Assembly: GCA_037179385.1 (NCBI GenBank) | Contig: CM074190.1 | Span: forward strand, 7,961,784 to 8,025,783 | Length of the DNA: 64,000 nt | Origin: Holothuria scabra | Lineage: Eukaryota > Echinodermata > Holothuroidea > Aspidochirotida > Holothuriidae | Direction: 5' to 3' | Position numbers and translations under genes: made by a program | The notes under the pieces: model-generated | What the model saw: the letters and a program-made list of their open reading frames with translations, nothing else | Database searches by the model: none | Told to the model about the DNA's origin: nothing | In this document: positions 47,201-56,100 of the stretch, piece after piece | Position numbering within the stretch: the stretch's first letter is position 1 | Layout: every line of letters starts with the position of its first letter

Positions 47201-50200
47201 TACCACCCCTCCTTTTACAACCACCTTTGAGTGGTCTCATATTACGCAATACTACTGTCCCTCAATTTAATATAATAGTTGTTGTACGTACTAAAGCAAA
47301 AATAAAAGTTTTCACTGATTAGAGCGAATGGTGTCCACAACAAACCACCTATAAACATGCAGTCTTTTATATTTAACAGAGTTCATCCTTGACACTGCTG
47401 CCACCACTGGTATATTTTTAGATCCTGTCTATACTGGTAAAGCAGCATTCCACATGGTTAACAAGATTAAGATGCTTCCAGAAAGTTTCAAAGGAAAGAA
47501 GATTTTATTCTATCACTCAGGTATACACACAGTTCTATTTTAGTTATTGGTATCTAGCTGCAGTGCATCATAAAATTACGAAAAACTTTCTGATGCTCAC
47601 ATTTCGATTCAAATATTTTAGGTGCACTGAAGTAGACGATTCTTTCATGGCGATACTTTCGAAGATAAGAAGTTGACTACTGATTGTCACAGTTGACTAG
47701 GCAAATTGTTGAAGCATCCCACTTGCAGTCGGAAGGTGTGGAGTTCTACTTCTGACCGGGTCATACCGATGATTTTCATTTAGAACCTACTGCCATTGCA
47801 CTTGGTACCAGCATAAGTAATGGAGTATAGGGAAAACAAGCCAGTGAGCCACAACTGGAAAAATGCCGTTACCAGTCCAACTTAAAACAACTGGTTAGAA
47901 ACCTGATCTACTGATCACCAGAGTTAGTCTCAATAAGGGCATGCAGATGTAGTACGTTCTTTAATTACATGTCGATTGACCCTGTATTAGGATGTACGCA
48001 CATGACCCAAGGGTGGAGTTAATTAGTTTGTTAGATGAGATTTAACGGCACAATAACACGAATGTGTCATGAAGTGTGAGTCAACTCGATAAAAATGATC
48101 AAAGTTTAAATTTATTTTAGTAAGGTTCAAGTTCAAGTTTGGGTTTCCTTCAGTCGCTTCTTACGACAGACGGGAAATACCGTGGACACATTCTACAACC
48201 CCAGCTCACAGGGGAGACACAAGGGTCATGGACATGAATAGCAAGAATGCTCTACACTTAAAATTCACTTTTCTTTATCTAAAAGGATTTAGTTCCGGAG
48301 GTGTAGTCATGATCAGTGGCGTAGCCACAGAGGGTAGAGGGAAGATAGCCCCCCCCCCCACCGGCGGGAAAAAAGTGAAAAAAATGGACATTTGCAATTT
48401 GAGACAGTCAACTACAGTTCAGCTTTTCCGCTTTTCCAACTTTTTTCGTCATAAAATTCCTAATTCTTTCTCATAAAAGCTGCATGTTCGTAAATATTAG
48501 TTTTAAAAGGGCAACAATTTTAGTGTACTTCGCGCGCCCCAAATTGCGATCTTTATGCAGTAAAATGTTTCTCATCAATCAGTGAAGTGGTAAACGTTTC
48601 ATGACGCTACAGTGCCGTTTCTTTAAATTGTCTTCAATATGGGCTTTTAATTTTGCAAAATTTTGTCTAGAAATGCAACAAATTTTCGGGAGCTTTTTGA
48701 ATGTCGCCGGAAAGCCTCAACTCGTAATCCTTAGATAACGTTTATGTAACAGCAAAGATCTTCAGCCGATATGCTCTCTCAGATATATTCTAATAGGAAA
48801 CTCAGATTCTTCGATAATCCCCCAAATTTCAATTTTTTTTACAGGAAACCCAGTGTGTAAACTATTTTCTGCAATAGGAGCTCCATATTTACACATATTT
48901 GTTTAAATTTTCGGCGCTTCGCAGACCGCAAATTACGCTCTTCATACAGTAGTGTTCACACTTTTGAAAAATCGGAAAATTTACGTGCTCCCCCCCCCCC
49001 CCAGGGAAAAGTCTGGTTACGCTACTGGTCAGAGTTGATATCATAGAGGGGTCGGCAGCATGACATGTGATCATCCGTTTGAAGGAGGATTTAAGGGGTC
49101 AAATTGTTCTAAAAAGCGATGTGCATGTGTCCTAACTTGCAATATGATATGATAGAAAGCAAAATTTGCTTTTAAAACTCGAAATATTTCAAGATCAAGA
49201 GCAGCCCCAAACTTATTTCAAAGCAAAAGTTAAACGTCGAAATTTTCTTCTTGTTTCTCTTCAAAGAATCTTTCACAATATTTTGTGATTTCAATATTGC
49301 ATATGCAAGGTAAACCAAGCAGTTATTTCCAGTAAATTTCGCATCTGACGGGAGAAAATGTTGTCACGTGACTCTGAACAACCAATCATTACAGTCTTTT
49401 ACACTTCTCCAAGTTGGGGTGATTGTTCTTGCCCTTTAAAGTCATAAAACTTGAAAGTGACCATTAGTGATTGAATGGGACACGGGCTAATTAGATGTTA
49501 ACTGCTTAAATATTAACTGAGATTCTGACTAAGTGTCCTCAGAAAGCGATATTGGGAAGGAGATGCAATTTACAAATGTGCCAAGCAATGTGTATTTTCA
49601 ATAAAATGCAGGATATTGCTTCGTCCTTCTACGAAAAATTTCTTGTAAGATTGTCAGCCATGAAGGTCCATGGTGGTCGGGGGAATTTACAGGGCGGTGT
49701 TTCCCCTGGATTCGGGTTATAAGTACCATGATTAAACCTAAGGAACACCAAAGGGTAAGGGCATAGCGAGGTCTGCATGTTCAGATCAAATGCCGCCTGC
49801 GGACATCTATCAAAATCAATCAACTTTGGTATTCTAGGATACATTTTACCTGAAACAAAGTATCCCGAAGTGGTAAATATACCTTAAAGCCCAGGTCACA
49901 CTATAGCGATATCGGATCGGCTTTCGATCCGATTTTCGTCAGTTTTACTTAAAATCTCCCTCATCTTTGGTCAAAAAGAAACAAAAATTTGCCAATTTGT
50001 GTAAATATATAATTTATTTCGCAGGACTACGAAAATGTCAGTTATAGGCCTACTAATTATTCCGTGACGTCACATCCGCAGACAGCTTTTATTGGATACG
50101 TGCAGTCCGATAAAAGCTGTTTGTAAATGTAGCGTCATCAATTTTTTTTTTTATATATTTTAATTCCGCAGTTCTCCTATACTGATCATACAGCTACACA

Positions 50201-50601
50201 GGATGACAACATTTTGGCTATTTCCGACAATGGATGGAGGAGATTTTAACTAAAACTAACAAAAATCGGATAGTAATCCGATCCGATATCGCTGTAGTGT
50301 GACTTGGGCTTAAAAGACAGCAAAATAACTCCGCAAATGACCCAATGACTACTTAATAAATATGTTTTCAGAGGGAAAAAGTGAAAAGTTTTACATGTGG
50401 AATTCTTTTGTTATAGAATAAACACCATTTTAATGTTTCAAAAGATATTTGAATACATGTTTGTTTTATTGTTTTCCATTTGTAGGATCTGTTCTTGGAT
50501 TAATGGATGGTTGTATGACGAGATTACTCCAAAGCGAACAAACTTATCATCAGATCTATGATTGGATGTCCAGAGAAGCATTCCCATTAACGAATCAGTA
50601 A
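38033..50601 (+). CDS. D-cysteine desulfhydrase / ACC deaminase-like PLP enzyme, copy 2 (9 exons)
   Basis: Coding exons: 38033-38251, 38679-38792, 40118-40276, 42107-42243, 43160-43259, 43892-43992, 46665-46846, 47380-47520, 50486-50601. Joined they give 1269 nt, 422 residues plus TAA. If translation starts at ATG 38078, which has the better context (A at -3, G at +4), the product has 407 residues. Same family and motifs as copy 1 (positions from the 38033 start): SGNK with K111, GAIQSN with S138, LAIGSGGSAAG loop (254-264), LDPVYTGKA with Y355, FYHSG near 385. All intron positions and phases equal copy 1, so this is a tandem duplicate. The residue after QSN is Cys here and Phe in copy 1. Introns carry a LINE, MITEs, a hAT and SINE pieces, yet the frame is intact, so the gene is probably expressed. 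Confidence 0.9.
38679..38792 (+). CDS. Copy 2 exon 2, PLP lysine (residues 74-111)
   Basis: Acceptor tttctcag, donor gtacag, 114 nt. Encodes LSNKNTPIQRWFLPG, YIKRDDLTG and CSLSGNK. The last codon is the PLP lysine. Confidence 0.92.
40118..40276 (+). CDS. Copy 2 exon 3, QSN substrate loop (residues 112-164)
   Basis: Acceptor agtccag, donor gtaggt, 159 nt. Encodes VRKLEFLLADALQK, GCGAIQSNCCRSL and AAGKELGF. Cys follows QSN where His or Gln is usual in bacterial and plant relatives. Confidence 0.9.
40415..40562 (+). repeat. SINE-like repeat in intron 3 of gene 2
   Basis: It shares GGAACCTACTACCGTTGTG, GAAAACAAGC, GTCACAACTGGGACAAATGCC and AACCAATAGGTTGGGATCTG-type words in order with 47690-47940. 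The head is not clear in this copy. Confidence 0.42.
40781..40832 (+). repeat. Exact 26-bp tandem duplication
   Basis: GGTAGACAAG...TCGGATAACT occurs twice in a row (40781-40806 and 40807-40832) without a mismatch, in intron 3. A simple recent slippage or end-joining product. Confidence 0.85.
41476..41983. mobile_element. Family F TTAA MITE, in intron 3 of gene 2
   Basis: TTAA on both sides (41473-41476 and 41984-41987). It begins GTGTTCCTCAAGTC, ends ATTACACT, and holds TTGTTTCCCTTTAAAATTAA and GAATAAACTTCAACATTC as in the other copies. Diverged, non-coding. Confidence 0.6.
42107..42243 (+). CDS. Copy 2 exon 4 (residues 165-210)
   Basis: Acceptor acgtttcag, donor gtaatg, 137 nt, phase 2 at the end. 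Encodes MKGNSYLNQLLGAHIYLVP and DIHPRMVTLAEHL. Confidence 0.9.
43160..43259 (+). CDS. Copy 2 exon 5, PYIVPIGG (residues 210-243)
   Basis: Acceptor cttccacag, donor gtaaga, 100 nt. Protein identical to copy 1 exon 5, with one silent base change. Similarity falls off within about ten bases on each side in the introns. Confidence 0.92.
43709..43736 (+). repeat. CATA-type microsatellite
   Basis: Imperfect run of CATACATA/CATGCATA units in intron 5. Confidence 0.6.
43892..43992 (+). CDS. Copy 2 exon 6, PLP phosphate loop (residues 244-277)
   Basis: Acceptor tttatttcag, donor gtaatt, 101 nt. Encodes LVLAIGSGGSAAGFGIGNY. Ile replaces the usual Thr before GSGG (copy 1 has ATGSGG). There is no tandem repeat after this exon. 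Confidence 0.9.
44180..45590 (-). mobile_element. 5'-truncated LINE, jockey/CR1-like, antisense in intron 6
   Basis: The minus-strand frame 45537-44533 (334 codons) is a reverse transcriptase: YRPVSVLPAISKTFER, QYGFRKDHST, LFIDLSKAFDTINHEIL, GVPHGSILGPLLF and the catalytic FILFADDTTVYYHN are all present. After one in-frame stop near 44530 the frame resumes (LILPHLTYSILLWGNALP, then LFILQKRAVRTI) to about 44233, the normal C-terminal region of ORF2. The endonuclease and the start of the RT are missing, so it is truncated at about 45590. With only one stop it is a fairly young insertion, but it is dead. Confidence 0.85.
46004..46299. mobile_element. TTAA MITE (family H), in intron 6 of gene 2
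   Basis: Exact TTAA flanks (46000-46003 and 46300-46303). The ends AGGGCCAGACCTCTCACCCC and GGGGTGAGAGAATCGGGCCT are inverted repeats of about 24 bases with few mismatches. 296 bp, no coding capacity. The short minus-strand frame at 46197-46412 is inside it and is not a gene. Confidence 0.75.
46424..46456. repeat. Perfect 14-bp hairpin, 5-base loop
   Basis: AATCAACTTTCTAA and TTAGAAAGTTGATT are exact inverted copies around ACTTG. Located in intron 6 between the family H MITE and exon 7. Confidence 0.7.
46665..46846 (+). CDS. Copy 2 exon 7 (residues 277-338)
   Basis: Acceptor atttaatag, donor gtgagt, 182 nt, one codon longer than copy 1. Encodes HAMAVCDDAEFFHGEIN and GVKGHGYGDISREEL. Confidence 0.9.
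46962..47000. repeat. Perfect 18-bp hairpin, 3-base loop
   Basis: GGGCCACTAATCCCTTCT and AGAAGGGATTAGTGGCCC are exact inverted copies around TTT. It begins 116 bases after exon 7 of gene 2, inside intron 7. No transposon ends surround it. Confidence 0.85.
47380..47520 (+). CDS. Copy 2 exon 8, DPVYTGKA (residues 338-385)
   Basis: Acceptor tatttaacag, donor gtatac, 141 nt, two bases different from copy 1. The near-identity reaches about 65 bases into the upstream intron (shared CTATAAACATGC and TTATATTTAACAG). Confidence 0.93.
47690..47940 (+). repeat. tRNA-like SINE in intron 8 of gene 2
   Basis: The head resembles a decayed tRNA promoter (GGAGTTCTACTTCTGACCGG near 47738, where a B box and GACCGGGTCATACC are usual in invertebrate SINEs). 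The body GAACCTACTGCCATTGCACT, AAAACAAGCCAGTGAGCCAC and AACTGGTTAGAAACCTGATC is shared with 40415-40562. Confidence 0.5.
48125..48218 (-). repeat. Conserved SINE-core-like fragment
   Basis: On the minus strand it reads CTGTGAGCTGGGGTTGTAG, GTCCACGGTATTTCCC and CTGTCGTAAGAAGCGACTGA. The word TGTCGTAAGAGGCGACT is widespread in invertebrate SINE cores. No head or tail is seen here. Assignment by memory of the motif only. Confidence 0.35.
48314..49027. mobile_element. hAT-like element (CAGTGGCGTAGCC), in intron 8 of gene 2
   Basis: The left end CAGTGGCGTAGCCAC and the right end GGTTACGCTACTG are inverted. Flanks gtcatgat and gtcagagt match at 6 of 8 bases. Poly-C runs lie near both ends (about 48349 and 48990). 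It contains two GGCGCTTCGC-type blocks also present at 30540 and 31079. No coding. Confidence 0.6.
49234..49435. mobile_element. Family G TTAA MITE, in intron 8 of gene 2
   Basis: TTAA on both sides (49230-49233 and 49436-49439). Contains GGTAAACCAAGCAGTTATTT and ends TTCTTGCCCT. Third copy of the family in this window. Confidence 0.62.
49888..50309. mobile_element. TTAA MITE with about 70-bp inverted repeats (family I), intron 8
   Basis: TTAA flanks at 49884-49887 and 50310-50313. The left end AGCCCAGGTCACACTATAGC, then GATATCGGATCGG, mirrors the right end CCGATCCGATATCGCTG, then TAGTGTGACTTGGGC; the symmetry continues to AAAATCTCC. 422 bp, no frame. Confidence 0.75.
50486..50601 (+). CDS. 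Copy 2 exon 9, C terminus and stop (residues 385-422)
   Basis: Acceptor atttgtag, 116 nt including TAA. Encodes SVLGLMDGCMTRLLQSE and YDWMSREAFPLTNQ. About 72 percent identical in DNA to copy 1, the most diverged core exon. Confidence 0.9.
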
Positions 50602-50933
50602 AATTTAAAATTATAAAATGTATTTTAAACACTGCCTACGGGCTGGCAAAAGATTGGCAGCTGCTGGTTCGTTTTGAGTCATAGTCAAGATATTTAGAAC
50701 TCTTATTGAGCTTAGATAACCGGGGTTGCACTGTATAGGGCAAATTAGTATTGGGGGCTTTATTCATATTGGAACTAAATGTTACGAAAATGAGTGCCTC
50801 ACTGCCAAATCATTTGAAAAAGCGCCACTCCTCACCCCCCCCCCAAAAAAAAGTCTTACGGTCAATCTCTATTTGCTTTTGTACCTTAAGCAGGAAGCTG
50901 AATATGCAATGTACAAGCCCTGACACATCATGG

Positions 50934-51295
50934 CAGGGGCGCAAATCCCGGGCAAGGGGGGCTTTCGCACCCTCAAAAAAATGGAGGGGGCAAATCGAAA
51001 TTTGCCCCCCCCCAAAGAAAAAAAATTGAGTAGACCAAAAAATACCATCACCTTTTTTCGTTTTTTACGTTCAAAACAGTTTTTCTGAAGCTTCGGAAAT
51101 GCTAGAACACAAGAGCTTCCGCGGGCTTCGTCCCCTGGACCCCCACAGGGGCTTTGCCCCCTGGATCCCACCAGGGGCCCTTTGGGGCTTCGCGCTCGTG
51201 GTGCCCGCCACGCGTGCACAGTTTAATACTTATGGGCACATCATAAGCATTTTCGCCCCCCCCCCCCCACTCTCAAACAGAGATTTGCGCTCCTG
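50934..51295. mobile_element. Short hAT-like MITE (CAGGGGCGCAAATC)
   Basis: The left end CAGGGGCGCAAATCCC and the right end GAGATTTGCGCTCCTG are inverted. Flanks catcatgg and catcatga match at 7 of 8. It carries C runs and a GGGGCTTTGCCCCCTGGATC segment. It begins about 330 bases after the stop of gene 2. 362 bp. Confidence 0.68.
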
Positions 51296-51655
51296 CATCA
51301 TGAAACATCTTCGGAAGAAAAATAAGCAAAGTGTGAGATGAAACTGGTGTTTCAAAAGTCTTCTCTGTAGATTTTTAAACAATTAGACGGACATAAAAGC
51401 TGTGAACATCTTTGTTAGGTTTAAAAAAATATCTCACGTTTGGTTTGTTTATTCAGACTTTTAGTGACTCTACTTTCCAACCTACGTTTTATTTAAAAGG
51501 AGGCCAGCATGTAGGTAGTCTCTCTCTCTCTAGTTTGCATGGTTTTTGTGTGTGTAGGAAGGGATCTGACATTTATGTCCAAAATTTCTTAAATCGTTTC
51601 TCTCACTTTAATAATTTGCTGCTATTACTTAAATTCGGGAAAACTGGGTGTTTAT

Positions 51656-53152
51656 CAGTGGCGTAGCTAGGATTTTTCCAGGGGGGGCAAATGTATGAAA
51701 TTTCCCCAAAACGTTTCCCGGCCAATATGTATGTATTTCCTACGAAATATGCAAATTTACAAGTATAAAAACATTACGATGTCATTATGTAATATTACCT
51801 GCACTTTAATCTTAAAGTATAACATAGAGCAATTGGATTGTGGTTTTTCTTGGCCACAAAATGTTATCATAAAGATTAACTAAGCGCTAAGCGGAGCGCC
51901 ACCTTTGGTTGGCGCAGAGCGTAAAGAAAATTTCGAAAAATCAGACCCCTCAGACGGTCAAAAAAGGCGTATTCATGCTCGTAAAGAGAAACTAAACATG
52001 AAGTCTCTATTTTTATTGATGCCGTCAGTGGGATACAGCCTACCTTTTTAAGTAAAAATTGGAATTTGACAGAATTTGCCTATTTGTAGGAATTAAAAAT
52101 TGGCAGCACTGATGGACCTTGCAGAGACAATGCTTCCCTTCCTTTGAAAATTTTTGAAAAATTGGGTGTCCTTATATGCAATCTGGTGCCACATATGCTA
52201 TCTTTTGAAGTAAAAACTGCGTTACTAAAGTTTGACTACGTATTTTTAAGAACAAATAAAAAAATGGCATCTGTGAGGGGGCATGGCCCAATGGTCCCCC
52301 CTTCGTACGCCACTAAAAGGATGCCTAATAGTGGCTCGATCGCACATGATATCTTGTAAGAACAGCAGTCTTTTAAATTGTAGAAGGCTACAAGGTACTC
52401 ATGGACCCGTTTATTGTTACACCCTAAGTGAGCAGAAAGCTATTTTCCCGAATTAGCCTGTAAGCCGCCTGTAAGCCTCCTAGGATTAGGCTAAGTAACA
52501 AAATCTATGTAGCCAATGGATCCCGTTCAATTTAATTTCTAGACTAACTTTAAGTTTATCGTTGGCCATGAATTGTTTCAGCCCCATCCATCGTTATGTA
52601 CACAGAGTAAAGTCGGTATAGCTACTACTAGCTTGTAGGACAATATAATAACCTCGGAGGTGAGGGGGTCTACGTTAGTGACTTGTAAGTTTTCACATCC
52701 TTTTACTGAATTCCCGAAGTGCACAAAGCATAGACTGAGTACAAGGGGATAAGTTCAAGTTTACGGCCTTTCAGTGTTAGTTTTATTGTATCAGCTGCTG
52801 TTAAATTCCTGAATAACAGCTTCCTGTGCACTGAAATGCACTGATCATAACATCCGCGCGTATACAAGAGAACATTCAATCTGCTACGCGGCGAGGACAT
52901 TTCTGAGAAACGCGAGTAGGGCCGGTGCATGCGACACTGACGAAATCTGGGTTGATTTGTTGCTTGAAAATACGAATTATGTATGAGAAATGTCTCACAA
53001 TTTCTTATTCTAACAAAACATTGGGGAAATCTTTGTTAAAAAAGAAACTTCTCAAATTTCCCCAATTTCATCAAATTTCCCCAAATTATTTTCCCGGGGG
53101 GGGGGCCAACTTCCCCCCCCCCGCCCCCCCCCCCCCCGTAGCTACGCCACTG
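51656..53152. mobile_element. hAT-like element with perfect 8-bp target duplication
   Basis: The left end CAGTGGCGTAGCTAGGAT and the right end CCGTAGCTACGCCACTG are inverted. Both flanks are gtgtttat (51648-51655 and 53153-53160), an exact 8-of-8 duplication. A GCGGAGCGCCACCTTTGGTT block (51890) is shared with the 28 kb repeat. A G run and a C run lie next to each other by the right end (53096-53137). No transposase. Confidence 0.8.
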
Positions 53153-53160
53153 GTGTTTAT

Positions 53161-56100
53161 TTAAATCCCTCAGTAAATATAATTTTAAAGCAATGATAAA
53201 TAGAGAATATAATTTTCTCAAAAGATTAATTTGCTGCTTAAGTAACTGAAAACAACTTGTAAATGTGCATTGATTATTCTATATAATCCACCAATGGGGA
53301 GAAGGATTCCAAAATAGTGGTGTATTTGGTTCAATAGATTTGGTTCTCAAGTCATCCATACACCTATGGTTTACCCGCAAAAAGACTTAAATTAGTAGGT
53401 TTTCCTCGTTATGCACTAGTGTTGAAAATAGAAAGGGTGGTTTTAATTCAAATACCTGAATACATTTAAAACACCTAGTTCAAATGCGTCGAAGAAGCAA
53501 AACGGTTGAAAATCAACACTCACAAATATGTAGTCTACATTTTACGAGGGTTTCTTGCAACAGCCAGAAAGTAATGTTCATATTTTAATTAACATAAATT
53601 TAATTTATCAACTGTCAAGTGTGTTAACGTCAACAAGGTTCGGAAATGCAGTAATCAATTTTTCCTGCCTGCGTCTGACAATCATATGGAAATGACCCCA
53701 GTCCCGTCCTTCGGCGGGTTCGACAAAAACACTTCCGTTTTTTTATTAAAAAAGCGACAGACGGAGGAAATGCATCCCCATCTAATAATTAAACTTCTTG
53801 ATAAGGGAAAGGAAATCATGAAAATTAACTTTTATACTCCTTGCATTGTCTTTAAGAAAATAATTCATATCCCAATAATGAGAGATGAACTTACTGCGCA
53901 CACTCTGGCTAATCTAGTACTTAATTTTTAATGGCCTCAATAATATAGTTTCCTGCAGACTGAAAGCAGGCAGCCGCTAAAATTTCTGTCTAACCAGACT
54001 TAAAAAACAAATCTGGTGATATAACTGAAGATGGAGACACACATCATACTTCCAGCGGAATATCTAACCATTTGCATGGTCTTAGCCTTCCAGAACAGGG
54101 GGAACCCACCTTATGGGATTTCCTAATTGTAAAAACACCACGGATTAAAAGAAGGTTACGCTCTTCGTGGGTTTTTTGTTTTTCCCCAGGGTTTTTTGTC
54201 CTAGCAGCGTCCCTGTTATTATGCTGAGCATAAGTAGGCCCACCATATAGCCTATGAACATTGTATATCCCAGATATACGTTTAGAAACATTTGGTATTT
54301 ACTTATGATGTTACGATTTTCATACTAAACCACAGCCCCACAAATATTAATGAAAATTTTCGCTAGCAAAGACTGATAGCTTTCCGTGACGTCAACCACC
54401 AGAGCTTGAGTAAATTCATAAGAAAGTGGACCACACCGTATTCCTCATGTGTTACTGCTGGCACAAGATGCTGCGTTAGGAAATACTTGGCCGTGCCTGT
54501 TGCTGATCTGAAAAAGACACGAAAACGTTAAAGGCAGATATTACTCAACCATGCAGACAGTAAAAATTTTCCCAACCAGCATACTTCTAGCCCCCTCCCC
54601 CCCCCCCCCCCGCAGATGTATGAGGCTCATCCTGATACAATCAATGTTCATTGATTCATTTTATCCTGGTGAGCATACAAAGCAATAATTTGTTATCCGA
54701 ATATTCTCAGTACAAACTGTGTAATAGGATATACTCTGCATTTTTAAGTTAAGTCAAGCGACCGCCTTAATAATTAAATCCTCCGTCAATGAATCTGTAA
54801 AGTAGAACCTAAGTAATACACTGTAAAAGATGTCTGTACATTAACTGAAAATAAAATAAAAATAAGAAGAATACATGGAAAAAGGTTTTAACTCACTGTC
54901 AGCACTTTTTCTGTATTCTTTTTTGTATTTCTTAATTTTTTCTTCTTTAATTGTACAATTACACTGTAACATTTATACAGTGTACATGTACTGCACTATT
55001 ATAGATGGAGTTAACACATCATCCCTTCCTTTGCAACTATAGATAGTTAGACAAAAAGAAGCCAAGTTGATCGCTCAAGTTGTACGAGAAAATTAGCCAA
55101 GTGGAACTACAAATAAACCCGTTATGTGAAGGATGCAATTTTGGTACAGTGCTTAAGAAGGGCCCTTAAATTCACCGTGCGCATAACAAAGTTGATCAAG
55201 GTGTTCATCAATACAACAATTTAACAGAGATGAGATACAAAACAAATATCGTATTCCCATGTGTAACCAGGGGGTGTTCCACCTCTCTGGTGGGAGTTGT
55301 TACACCTCCCTGTTGGAAGGTGTCACACCTCACTGATGAAATAAGAAGAAGAAGGTGATGTTTATACCTGTAATACTTCAACTATCGGTTCACATGAAAT
55401 CACGGTGTGAGTAATCCTAATGTCATCCTCGCCTGATGGACAACACGCAACATTAATTACCTATTGCTCGTCGGGATCTTCGTCTATCTTGTGATTCATC
55501 AGGACTTCGAAGCCTTAACAGGTTATCTCTATGTAAAGAATAAGAAAACCATTGCCGAATTTTAAATCATAAATGCACTCAGAGCGACGCCTTTTAGGGT
55601 CACTGCTGAACGGACTCTTCGATGTAGTATTGCGTGTTAAAATTTGAATATCCAGTCGAACGTTAATTTTGGTTTGTAGACAGTATACACGAGTACTTCC
55701 TCGGATAACCTTATGTGAGAACATCTGCTGTTGTTCCGTGCGCGGGATTTTACGAAACAGCGGTTTGCTTGTGTGTTCTGATGCGGTTCCACAATTTTGA
55801 AGTTCACATTTGTAGTCAACGCCATTAGGCTTCGCTAGGCGTAAAAGCAGAATGAAAGGACTAGTAAGGAATGCACCGAATGGATGTGATATACATGACC
55901 GTATAAGATTCTTTCTCTCCGGAGACGACTTTTTGCCCGATTCCAGATCCCCTCCCCCCCCCCCCGGGGGATAATCTCTGCCCTTATCAACACAAGCATG
56001 TAATCTTGTAATCACAGTCCTGAATGTTATGTTTAAAACCCAAAGTGTACAATATTGGTTTTATTTGGTCCTAATCAGTTGTACTATTTGAGCTGATGCG

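Noticed and set aside
53686..53931. 81-codon plus-strand frame
   Set aside because: Lysine-rich with no recognisable family, no promoter or splice context and no second copy.
55515..56015. 166-codon minus-strand frame
   Set aside because: It begins next to a poly-C/G run (a GGGGG stretch in the product), has no recognisable domain or splice sites and mixed composition; most likely chance.
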